Origin: Akkermansiaceae bacterium UBA5020 | Lineage (GTDB): Bacteria > Verrucomicrobiota > Verrucomicrobiia > Verrucomicrobiales > DEV007 | Length of the DNA: 10,398 nt | Direction: 5' to 3' | NCBI GenBank assembly: GCA_002396885.1 | Contig: DGXY01000001.1 | Location: 134,176 to 144,573 of the forward strand | Shown here: positions 1 through 6,379 of the stretch, piece by piece | Numbering within the stretch: the first letter of the stretch is position 1 | Layout: every line of letters starts with the position of its first letter | Program-made: the position numbers and the translations under genes | The notes under the pieces: generated by a model | Told to the model about the DNA's origin: nothing | Databases searched by the model: none | The model's input: only the letters and a program-made list of their open reading frames with translations

Positions 1-471
1 CTCGAGGTGCACCCCACCGAGATCGCTTTCGACATCGCCTCGGCGGAGCGTGCCCTCGCCGCGATCGATTACCACCCGGCCTTCGGATTCAACTATGACC
101 CGAGCCACTTCGGCTATCAGGGCGTCGATTACGTGGAGTTCATCTACCGCTTCGCCGACCGTATCAACCACGTCCACATGAAGGACGTGGGCTGGGCGGA
201 TCGTCCCGTCGATGCCGGCGTCTTCGGTGGTCACGTCGATTTCCACAACCGCAAGCGCTACTGGGACTTCAAGTCGGTCGGGCGTGGCAAGATCAACTTC
301 GAGCCCATCATCCGCGCGCTCAATGACGTGGGCTACACGGGGCCTCTTTCGGTGGAATGGGAAGACGGCGGCATGGACCGCGAGGCCGGGGCTTCGGAGT
401 CCTGCGCGTTCGTCAAGAAACTCGACTTCCCGCCTTCGAACATCGTCTTCGACGCTCAGTTTGATCGCTGA
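1..471 (+). CDS. Sugar phosphate isomerase/epimerase-like TIM-barrel protein (5' truncated)
   Basis: This is the C-terminal 156 residues of a xylose-isomerase-like TIM-barrel (AP endonuclease 2 superfamily) protein. The frame is open to the first base, so the GTG at position 7 is internal and the true start lies outside the window. Seen in the sequence: an early acidic strand (EVHPTEIAFD), a DPSHFGYQG segment, HVHMKD, GRGKINFEPII and the final VEWED strand. In this family the Glu, Asp/His, His and Glu of such strand ends bind a divalent metal, and members isomerise or epimerise sugars or inositol derivatives. The order and spacing match the second half of the barrel. Full family members are around 300 residues, so roughly half is missing. 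The substrate cannot be told from sequence. The gene ends 8 bp from the convergent DUF2752 gene. Family assignment is secure; exact activity is not. Confidence 0.85.
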   Translation, partial: LEVHPTEIAFDIASAERALAAIDYHPAFGFNYDPSHFGYQGVDYVEFIYRFADRINHVHMKDVGWADRPVDAGVFGGHVDFHNRKRYWDFKSVGRGKINFEPIIRALNDVGYTGPLSVEWEDGGMDREAGASESCAFVKKLDFPPSNIVFDAQFDR

Positions 472-484
472 GGCGGGACTCAGC
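467..484. terminator. Inverted repeat spanning two convergent stop codons
   Basis: GCTGAG (467-472) and CTCAGC (479-484) form a perfect 6-bp stem with a 6-nt loop. The repeat contains the TGA of the left gene (469-471) and the TGA of the DUF2752 gene (482-480 on the minus strand). It sits where a shared terminator for convergent genes would be expected, but no T tract follows on either strand, so intrinsic termination is only a guess. Confidence 0.3.
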
Positions 485-887
485 CCCGGAGGCTCAGGAC
501 GTAGGCCCAGTTCGCGCACAAGAGGAGCAGGAGGATAGCCACCTGCTTCGGAGGCGGAAGGGTCGTAACGATTCTGAGCCCGAAGACCAACCACAGGAGC
601 GCCCAGGCGATGGCGAGGGGAATTCCCACGGCGACGAGGGGATTCGTCTCAAAGGCTGCGAGCGGTTTTCCCGAAGCCAAAAGCACCGCAGTGGTGGTGC
701 CCCCGCAGAGCGGACAGGGGAGTGACACGGTCAGCTGGAGAGGGCAAACTGTGAACCGGTGGTTCGTATTCTCGTTGATCCAGTAGATCGATAAGACCGA
801 AAGGAACGCGGCGATGGTTCCCGCCAACCAGGGAACGGTGACACCCGAAAAAAATTCGGATCGTCGCGTCTGGACGACGCGGAACAT
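480..887 (-). CDS. DUF2752 family membrane protein
   Basis: A 135-residue protein with the DUF2752 signature. C48-P opens a short segment that leads to CPLCGG at 58-63, followed by a conserved NPL at 82-84 and NW at 126-127. Three hydrophobic stretches are visible at about 18-35, 85-105 and 116-131, so it should be an inner-membrane protein with the cysteine motif near the end of the first loop. The family's biochemical role is unknown. The three cysteines (48, 58, 61) suggest metal binding or a redox role, which is inference. The ATG at 887 lies 4 nt after the stop of the upstream DUF4190-like gene (TAA-GTGA-ATG), so the two are almost certainly co-transcribed. No Shine-Dalgarno sequence precedes the start. 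Length is normal for the family and the gene appears intact. Confidence 0.85.
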   Translation of the reverse strand: MFRVVQTRRSEFFSGVTVPWLAGTIAAFLSVLSIYWINENTNHRFTVCPLQLTVSLPCPLCGGTTTAVLLASGKPLAAFETNPLVAVGIPLAIAWALLWLVFGLRIVTTLPPPKQVAILLLLLCANWAYVLSLRG

Positions 888-891
888 TCAC

Positions 892-1179
892 TTACTGAGG
901 CAGCACGCCTTGAGTAGTAGCGGCGGCACCGACCATCACGACCATGATGATCACGTAAACAACGGCGAAGATCGTGCCCAGAATGAGGAAGACCGTGCCG
1001 ATGATGCCGCAGATTTTCCCGGCCTTCGTTTGTTCCAGACCGGTGGGATCCATGAGGCCGACATTCATTTTGGCGATGTCCTTGTTGGCCATCACCCAAG
1101 CGATGGGGCCGCAGATGTAACAAAGGGCGATGCTCAGAATTCCGAGTACTAGAACGGTGGTGCCTCGATGCGGTTCCAT
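892..1179 (-). CDS. Small two-helix membrane protein, DUF4190-like
   Basis: A 95-residue protein with two membrane segments, at about 7-30 and 56-84. A short polar linker between them holds ANKDIAKM and the sequence DPTGLEQTKAGKICG. The pattern is a first helix ending in GPIAWVM, a charged linker, then GKICGIIGTVFLILG opening the second helix. This is the layout of DUF4190-type proteins, which often accompany DUF2752 proteins. Function is unknown. It is the first gene of a tight pair with the DUF2752 gene, 4 nt downstream. The start at 1179 is the first ATG before the hydrophobic core, and the upstream TAGTCCATTCATTTC carries no ribosome-binding motif. The 111-bp spacer to ugd leaves room for its own promoter. 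Domain naming is moderate in confidence because small hydrophobic families resemble one another. Confidence 0.7.
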   Translation of the reverse strand: MEPHRGTTVLVLGILSIALCYICGPIAWVMANKDIAKMNVGLMDPTGLEQTKAGKICGIIGTVFLILGTIFAVVYVIIMVVMVGAAATTQGVLPQ

Positions 1180-1290
1180 GAAATGAATGGACTAGGGAAT
1201 CGCCCAAAGTCAAAACGAATTCACAGAAGCCCCGAAAAAGGGCACCTCCCTTCGCCGCATCTGGAAACGACGGAAAAGGGTATCCGGGAA
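1180..1290 (-). promoter_or_regulatory. Spacer between ugd and the DUF4190-like gene
   Basis: A 111-bp non-coding gap on the minus-strand path. The only structure I see is a short GCCC/GGGC repeat (1229-1232 with 1240-1243, 7-nt loop) containing five A on the plus strand. This is too weak to call a terminator. I could not pick a convincing -35/-10 pair. The spacer may hold the ugd transcript end and a promoter for the DUF4190-DUF2752 pair, which is inferred from position only. Confidence 0.25.
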
Positions 1291-2589
1291 TCAGATCCCT
1301 CGCCCGATCCCGTGGTAATCGAACCCGTACCGCCGCATCGTGTCCGGATCGAGCAAATTGCGTCCGTCGAACATCATGGGCGCGAGCATCGAATCACGCA
1401 CGGCGCGGAAATCAACGTGGGCGAATTCGGGCCATTCCGTGGCAATGACGAGAGCCTCGGCACCCTTGGCAGCCTCTTCGGGCGAGGAGGCGAGGCGGAT
1501 CTTCGAGCCGATCGCGAGTTCGCCGATCCGGCCCATCCCTTTGGGATCGTAGGCGGTCACTTCGGCACCCTCGGCGATGAGCCGCTCGACCAATTCCACC
1601 GCGACCGAACAACGGAGGTCGTCGGTGTTCGGTTTGAAGGTCAGCCCCCAGACCGCGATTTTCTTTTCTCCCAGGACCCAGAGTTTCTCACGGATGCGGT
1701 CGATGAAGCAGTCCAGTTGGCGGCGGTTGATCTTCTGGACTTCCTTGAGGAGATCGAAGGGCACGCCGAGCTGGTCACTGATGGCGATGAAGGCGGCGAT
1801 GTCCTTGGGGAAACAGGAGCCGCCGTATCCGAGACCAGCGTTGAGGAAGGAACGACCGATGCGGGAATCCATGCCGATGCCCTCGGCGACCAGTTCCACA
1901 TCGGCGTTGCTCGCCTCACAGATCTGCGAGATCGCATTGATGTAGGAGATCTTCAGCGCAAGGAAGGAATTCGCGGCGTGCTTGATGAGCTCGGCGCTGT
2001 TGATGTCGGTGACAAGGAGGGGGGCGACAAAGGGTTCATAGACCTTCTTCATCAGGGCGGAGGCCCGGTCGCTGTTCGAGCCAAAGACGATGCGGTCCGG
2101 CTTCATCAGATCGGCCACAGCCGAACCTTCGCGAAGGAATTCGGGATTCGAAACCACGTCGAACTCGGCATCAGGCGCGTAGCGCAGGATCGTCTCGGTG
2201 ACCTTTTCACCGGTCTTGACCGGGACGGTGGATTTGTCGACGACGACCTTGTAGCTCTTGATGCAGGGAGCGATTTCGCGGGCGACTTTTTCGATGAACT
2301 TCAAATCCACCGAGCCATCGGGGTTGGGAGGTGTCGGCACCGCGATAAAGACCACCTCACCGTGATCGACTCCCTTCTCCGTGCTGGTGGTGAAGGAAAG
2401 GCGTCCGGCCGCGACATTCTGGGTGACGAGGTCGGCGAGGCCGGGCTCGTAGATGGGGATTTCGCCGCGCAGCAGCGTCTCGATTTTCTTCGCGTCGTTG
2501 TCGACGCACATCACTTCGTGCCCCACTTCCGCGAAGCAGGCACCCGTCGTCAGGCCGACATATCCGGAACCGATAATCGTCAATTTCAT
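1291..2589 (-). CDS. ugd: UDP-glucose 6-dehydrogenase
   Basis: A 432-residue enzyme that oxidises UDP-glucose to UDP-glucuronate with two NAD+, in the cytoplasm. It supplies uronic acids and derived sugars for surface polysaccharides. The N-terminal Rossmann domain has GSGYVG at 7-12 and runs to about 185. KSTVP is at 119-123 and NPEFLREGSA at 148-157. The central domain carries K203 and N207 (LIKHAANSF) and the catalytic cysteine C259 in GYGGSCFPKD, with D263 after it. The C-terminal UDP-binding domain starts around 310 with WGLTFKPNTDDLR. All key residues are present and the length is typical. I chose the ATG at 2589 (MKLTIIGSGYVG) because the in-frame TTG at 2604 adds only five non-conserved residues. 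The gene follows lptD after 140 bp. No Shine-Dalgarno sequence precedes the start. Confidence 0.97.
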   Translation of the reverse strand: MKLTIIGSGYVGLTTGACFAEVGHEVMCVDNDAKKIETLLRGEIPIYEPGLADLVTQNVAAGRLSFTTSTEKGVDHGEVVFIAVPTPPNPDGSVDLKFIEKVAREIAPCIKSYKVVVDKSTVPVKTGEKVTETILRYAPDAEFDVVSNPEFLREGSAVADLMKPDRIVFGSNSDRASALMKKVYEPFVAPLLVTDINSAELIKHAANSFLALKISYINAISQICEASNADVELVAEGIGMDSRIGRSFLNAGLGYGGSCFPKDIAAFIAISDQLGVPFDLLKEVQKINRRQLDCFIDRIREKLWVLGEKKIAVWGLTFKPNTDDLRCSVAVELVERLIAEGAEVTAYDPKGMGRIGELAIGSKIRLASSPEEAAKGAEALVIATEWPEFAHVDFRAVRDSMLAPMMFDGRNLLDPDTMRRYGFDYHGIGRGI

Positions 2590-2659
2590 TTGGAGAAAGG
2601 TCAATTAGCCACGGTCGGAACGGTTGCCAGCGGCATTTCTGATAACGGGAGGAGTTTGA

Positions 2660-2710
2660 AAGATCGCGATATTGGAGGAAAGCCCGATCGCTCCGAACGA
2701 AGGCGATCTT
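2660..2710 (-). repeat. Inverted repeat with alternative pairing in the lptD-ugd spacer
   Basis: AAGATCGC (2660-2667) and GCGATCTT (2703-2710) are perfect 8-bp reverse complements. A second GATCGC at 2686-2691 can also pair with GCGATC at 2703-2708, giving a shorter 6-bp stem with an 11-nt loop. The two pairings exclude each other. On the transcribed strand the long stem is followed by TTTCAAA rather than a clean U tract. It could end lptD transcription or act in the ugd leader, but only the pairing is visible. Confidence 0.3.
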
Positions 2711-2729
2711 GGGAAGCTCTCGGGAAGTC

Positions 2730-5090
2730 TTATTCTTCTGCGCCGAGGGTCCCGGGTTGGAAATCAACCGGTAGAGAAACTTTTGGGAAGGCTTTCAGGG
2801 TCAGGCTAAGGATCACACCGTATTCATTCTCTTCGTCGCGGTTGTCGCGTATGATCCCTCCGAGACTCGCGGTCCAGCTCGCCAAGTCGCGGTGGATGCT
2901 GTATTGCTGATACTCGAGAGTACCGTCGTCGGACTCGTAACGGTGGGCGGTGCTGACGCCCCAATTGTCACTGAGCCTCGTGTAGGTGGTAATCGTGTAG
3001 AGATCGGAATCTTCAAAGAAGGGGTGATCGTTGATGAAGTAGTGCCGCAATCCGACCTCAAACCAATCGGTCGGCATGAAGGTCAACGCAGAACTCAACT
3101 CCGTGAAATCCATAGCGCCATCGAAAAGAGGCACCTGGGTCGTGGTCGATGCCGTCAGCCAGGGGAGGGGCCGCCACTCGATATCGGTGAAGAAGTTGGA
3201 GAAATCGCGATTGAATTCGGGATCCTCGAGATACGTGTCGAAGTAATTGTTGAGCGAGAGCCACTCATAAGAAGCGCCGTTTCGTTTCGTAAGCCAGCGA
3301 TTCGAAACCCCGGAACGGACAATCTGCCAGTCGCGGATGTCGTCGATCGAGGTGAAGAGTGGCATATCGATGGGCCGCAGACGCGTCGTCGGGGTGAATC
3401 GATCGATCGGGGAAAAACGGCCGGTGAGATCATTCGTGTTTACCATCGAATAATTCACGTAGGGCCTCACCACATGGAGGATACCGTTGATTCCCAGCGC
3501 CCGGTTGACGATCTGGGGCGACTTCTTCGACATCTTGAAGGAGAGATCGACACCCGCGTGGGTCGTCGTCCGGTCGAGAGAATCAAAGCCCGGGATCTCA
3601 AAGCTCGAGTAATTCGTGTATCCGGCTCCGGCGCGGGGAACGACATTGAGAATCCCGCCGAGCTGAGTTGGGAAGAGGAACTCGTGGTAAGAGTGGAAAC
3701 GGTTGAATCCGCTCGGGTCCACCACTTTGGCGAGGACGGCTTCATCGTCCAACTCTTCATCGATGATCCCGTAGGAGGTCAGGCCGTCGTAGAAGAAGCC
3801 CGTGTCCCCGATCGGTGTCCGGATGATGTCGATGGCCAGTTCCGGGCTACGGGTATCGGTTTGGAAGAACTCGTTGAGCTGGAATCGACCGGTGAGTGAG
3901 ATTTCACCCTGATCGAACAATTTGTTGAGATTGATCACGTTGTCCGGCTTCGGATCGATCCGGAACTCCGAGGGGAAGAAGTCCTCGTAGAGGTAGGCGT
4001 CGCTGAGGCGGTTGATGTCGAAATCGAGGTAGAAAGTCTCGTCATCCGTTCCTGGAATGTAGACCCGGTGTTGGAAGTTGATCCGGTAACGTTCGGTGGG
4101 AGGGATGGCGTCGCCCCGACGGGTGCGTCCGTTGAAGCTGAGCTGTGGATTGGTGTCGTTCGCGTAGTAGAGGTTGAGGCGTCCGAGGTTCTCGTTGTTT
4201 TTGAACTTGCGGTCGAAGAACTCGATCCCTCCGGCGAGGCCTCTCTCCGAGCGGATGTCGAAGTGTGCCTGAGCGTGGTGGTTCTCCCCGATCATGAAGC
4301 CATAGCGGTTCAGGAGGAATCCGCCCCAGGCGGAATTCCAGCCCGGCGTGAAGTAGTAGCCGAGTTCTTCGTCCATCGGCTGGACAAAATACGGGAACCA
4401 GAGAACCGGCGTATTGCCGAGGTAAAGCTTGGCTCCGTGCATCACGATCTTGTCGTCGGGATACACTTCGAGCTTCTTTACCTTGACGTGGTAATTGGGA
4501 TTTTGAGAATCGTGGGTTGTGAAGGTTGAGTCCAGCATCGTGATCGGACCCTCGGTGCCCTCCTCGGGACGCACGATGTTGTCCGAGGTGTAGTAGACCG
4601 GCTCGAGCGCGCTTTTGAGCTGGCTCGTGGTCATCTCCCCGGTGTTGATGTTGTAGATGATCTCCTCAGCATCGACGACCTGGCCGTCTTTGAAGATTCG
4701 GACATTATCCCGGGCGAAGAGGTTCCCGGAGGATTGGTGGAACTCGATCTGGTCGGCGCGGATCGTGACGTCGCCATAAGTCACCACGACATCTCCATGG
4801 GCTTTGGCGATGCCGAGATTCTGGTCGTAGTCGGAGAAGTCCGCCTTGATGTCGAGGTTCGTCTTTTCGCCCAAGCCGCCACCGGCGAAATCCAGCGCCG
4901 AATCCTGGGCGAGGGAGGGGGAAACGAAGAGGCACCAGAGCGTGAAAAGAAACAAAAAGATCGCGTGAAGATTCCGCGAATTCGGATCATCTGACAACGG
5001 TCTGGAGTTCTTGCAGATCAAGGGGGAGACAACACGGTTATGGAGGGGACGCGGCTTGGGCGGAATCCACCACTTCTGATTTACGCGCAT
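2730..5090 (-). CDS. lptD: LPS-assembly protein LptD (outer-membrane beta-barrel)
   Basis: A 786-residue protein, close to the roughly 780 of well-studied LptD. LptD forms the outer-membrane translocon that inserts LPS into the outer leaflet with the lipoprotein LptE. A hydrophobic signal sequence lies at 43-61 and ends SPSLA before QDS. The periplasmic OstA/LptA-like domain spans about 76-155, with DVVVTYGDVTIRADQIEF followed by an INTGEM strand. The beginning of the barrel carries GNTPVLWFPYFVQP, then a long C-terminal half rich in alternating polar and aromatic strands. The chosen ATG (5090) overlaps the upstream ORF stop in ATGCGCGTAA, which fits translational coupling. It leaves an unusually long 42-residue n-region. 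An in-frame TTG at 4997 would give a 30-residue signal peptide, and a further in-frame ATG exists at 5228. I see no cysteine after the signal sequence, unlike Escherichia coli LptD with its structural disulfides. Confidence 0.9.
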   Translation of the reverse strand: MRVNQKWWIPPKPRPLHNRVVSPLICKNSRPLSDDPNSRNLHAIFLFLFTLWCLFVSPSLAQDSALDFAGGGLGEKTNLDIKADFSDYDQNLGIAKAHGDVVVTYGDVTIRADQIEFHQSSGNLFARDNVRIFKDGQVVDAEEIIYNINTGEMTTSQLKSALEPVYYTSDNIVRPEEGTEGPITMLDSTFTTHDSQNPNYHVKVKKLEVYPDDKIVMHGAKLYLGNTPVLWFPYFVQPMDEELGYYFTPGWNSAWGGFLLNRYGFMIGENHHAQAHFDIRSERGLAGGIEFFDRKFKNNENLGRLNLYYANDTNPQLSFNGRTRRGDAIPPTERYRINFQHRVYIPGTDDETFYLDFDINRLSDAYLYEDFFPSEFRIDPKPDNVINLNKLFDQGEISLTGRFQLNEFFQTDTRSPELAIDIIRTPIGDTGFFYDGLTSYGIIDEELDDEAVLAKVVDPSGFNRFHSYHEFLFPTQLGGILNVVPRAGAGYTNYSSFEIPGFDSLDRTTTHAGVDLSFKMSKKSPQIVNRALGINGILHVVRPYVNYSMVNTNDLTGRFSPIDRFTPTTRLRPIDMPLFTSIDDIRDWQIVRSGVSNRWLTKRNGASYEWLSLNNYFDTYLEDPEFNRDFSNFFTDIEWRPLPWLTASTTTQVPLFDGAMDFTELSSALTFMPTDWFEVGLRHYFINDHPFFEDSDLYTITTYTRLSDNWGVSTAHRYESDDGTLEYQQYSIHRDLASWTASLGGIIRDNRDEENEYGVILSLTLKAFPKVSLPVDFQPGTLGAEE

Positions 5091-5626
5091 CCGATCAAAA
5101 GACCAATGAAAAATTCCGGCAAATGCCACATTTGGTAAGGAAGAGTTGAGTAATTTCCCGCTCTCGGGAAGTGCGAATGCGGATGCCTTTTGGGGATGCC
5201 TGGCGGAGAAAATCGTGATACCACGCAAGGCCCGGGGGGAAGATCTTCAATGACGATGGAGGGGAGAATTTCCCGGAGGCTACGGTCTCCCCGGAACTCT
5301 TGGCGGAACGCCTCCTTGATGAGCCTGGGGGCCGCCCGCGCAAACTTGGCCCGATTCAGGCCGACGGCATCGATTCCCACGACGACAATGAGGTCGGAAC
5401 CAATCGCCATCGGGAGGCAGACCAAGTGAGAATCCCGGGTTCCCTTGGGTAACGACAGGATCTCCGGCCTGGACGAAGGGACGGAAGACCGATCCTCCGC
5501 CAAGGAAGGAGCGATTCTCCGGTGCGACTTGGCCTGCGTGGAGAACGTTGTCGGCGAGGGGGGTATAGGATGGCCGGGCAAGGCATCGTTTCCCACATGG
5601 GATGGAATGGAAGTCGAAGGAGGCAT
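5081..5626 (-). CDS. Unidentified ORF between radC and lptD
   Basis: A 181-residue ORF that I do not recognise. Its ATG (5626-5624) overlaps the radC stop in TGATG, and its TAA (5083-5081) overlaps the lptD ATG in ATGCGCGTAA, so it fills the gap exactly and could be translationally coupled on both sides. The first 72 residues are rich in Ser, Pro and Arg and look unstructured. Residues 73-131 (MAIGSDLIVVVGIDAVGLN through IVIEDLP) look like a folded alpha/beta segment, and that stretch has GC-rich third codon positions typical of real genes here. The last 45 residues use poorer codons and end in a hydrophobic FFIGLLIG tail. Other frames are also largely open over this region, so a frameshifted or decayed gene, or non-coding leader DNA for lptD, are alternatives. 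A GGGAGGG lies 12 nt before the ATG, farther than usual. Confidence 0.4.
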   Translation of the reverse strand: MPPSTSIPSHVGNDALPGHPIPPSPTTFSTQAKSHRRIAPSLAEDRSSVPSSRPEILSLPKGTRDSHLVCLPMAIGSDLIVVVGIDAVGLNRAKFARAAPRLIKEAFRQEFRGDRSLREILPSIVIEDLPPGPCVVSRFSPPGIPKRHPHSHFPRAGNYSTLPYQMWHLPEFFIGLLIGCA

Positions 5627-6315
5627 CAAATCATGCCGCCCTCCCGAAAGCTGAAGTAGGGCATCGCGTTCTCACCGGAAAGGCAACCGATGATGATGTG
5701 ATCGGTGAATTCGATCCCGACCGCCTGACAAGCCGCCTTGATGCGGCGGGTCACCTCGTGATCCGCCATGCTTGGGGATGGATCACCGGAGGGGTGATTG
5801 TGGACCACGACGATGGCGTGGGCGGAGTGGGCAATGGCGCGGCGGAGAATTTCCGAGGGATTGGCGAAGGATTCGTTCCCGGTGCCGCGGAAAACCTCTT
5901 CGGCTTGAATCAAGCGCTTGCGGTGGTTCAAAAGAATAACGCGGACGGATTCCTGACTGAGGCGCTGCATCTCCGCTCCGAGCAGGGCAAAAACATCCTC
6001 GGGCGCGGTGATGGGCCGATCATGGTAGGGTTCGTGCGCGAGTCGGCGCCCAAACTCGAAGGTGGCGGCGAGTTGCGCGGCCTTGGCCGGGCCGATTCCC
6101 GGGATCTGGAGCAATTCGGCGGTCGTGGCTCGGGAGAGTTGGCGAAGGCTTCCGAATTGTGAGATGATCTCCCGTCCGAGTTCGATTGCGCTGACGCCGG
6201 CTCGCCCGGTGCTGAAAAACAGCGCGAGGATCTCGGCGTCGCTCAGGGATGCCGGGCCCCTTTCCATCAGTTTCTCACGAGGACGGTCATCCTCGGGCAT
6301 TTGCTTGATCCGCAT
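5626..6315 (-). CDS. radC: RadC/JAMM-domain protein
   Basis: A 229-residue RadC family protein. It opens with the family's typical start (MRIKQMPEDDRPREKL) and SLSDAEILAL. A helix-hairpin-helix follows at about 68-84 (LLQIPGIGPAKAAQL), then the JAMM/MPN domain: E140 in EEVFRGT, H172-N-H174-PSGDPSPS and D185, the complete set of metal-ligand positions, ending with FTDHIIIG. Despite the historic name, a direct DNA-repair function is not established. The fold is that of a Zn-dependent protease-like or nuclease-like domain. The frame extends upstream to an ATG at 6468, deep in mnmE, and to one at 6381, but similarity to the family begins at the ATG at 6315. The stop overlaps the next ORF by one base (TGATG). 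Length is normal and the gene appears intact. Confidence 0.95.
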   Translation of the reverse strand: MRIKQMPEDDRPREKLMERGPASLSDAEILALFFSTGRAGVSAIELGREIISQFGSLRQLSRATTAELLQIPGIGPAKAAQLAATFEFGRRLAHEPYHDRPITAPEDVFALLGAEMQRLSQESVRVILLNHRKRLIQAEEVFRGTGNESFANPSEILRRAIAHSAHAIVVVHNHPSGDPSPSMADHEVTRRIKAACQAVGIEFTDHIIIGCLSGENAMPYFSFREGGMI

Positions 6316-6379
6316 GAAATCAATGGAATCCTGACTCTGGTTCCCCCGGCCCGCAAACACTTTTACCGACCGACCTTCC
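6316..6379. promoter_or_regulatory. Divergent radC/mnmE promoter region
   Basis: A 64-bp spacer between the radC ATG (6315, minus) and the mnmE ATG (6380, plus). It must hold or abut the promoters for both directions unless transcription starts inside the coding regions. I see a CTGACT (6331-6336) and a T-rich TTTTAC (6361-6366), but their 24-nt separation is too wide for a sigma-70 promoter. A short ACCGACCGACC repeat lies just before the mnmE start. No operator-like palindrome is evident. Confidence 0.4.

Noticed and set aside
814..1152. His/Asp-rich plus-strand ORF resembling a metal-binding protein
   Set aside because: The HDHDDH run is the complement of Val/Ile/Met codons in the membrane helix of the DUF4190-like gene, so the composition is an artefact.
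1229..1243. GCCC/GGGC hairpin as the ugd terminator
   Set aside because: The stem is only 4 bp with a 7-nt loop and no T tract after it, which is within chance for this composition.
1168..2910. A 580-codon open frame on the plus strand opposite ugd
   Set aside because: It is antisense to a complete, well-conserved UDP-glucose dehydrogenase. Its Asp/Gly/Arg-rich translation is what the complement of GC-biased codons gives, and it shows no domain.
2892..3899. A 335-codon plus-strand open frame opposite lptD
   Set aside because: It is antisense to the LptD barrel, has low-complexity charged composition and shows no recognisable motif.
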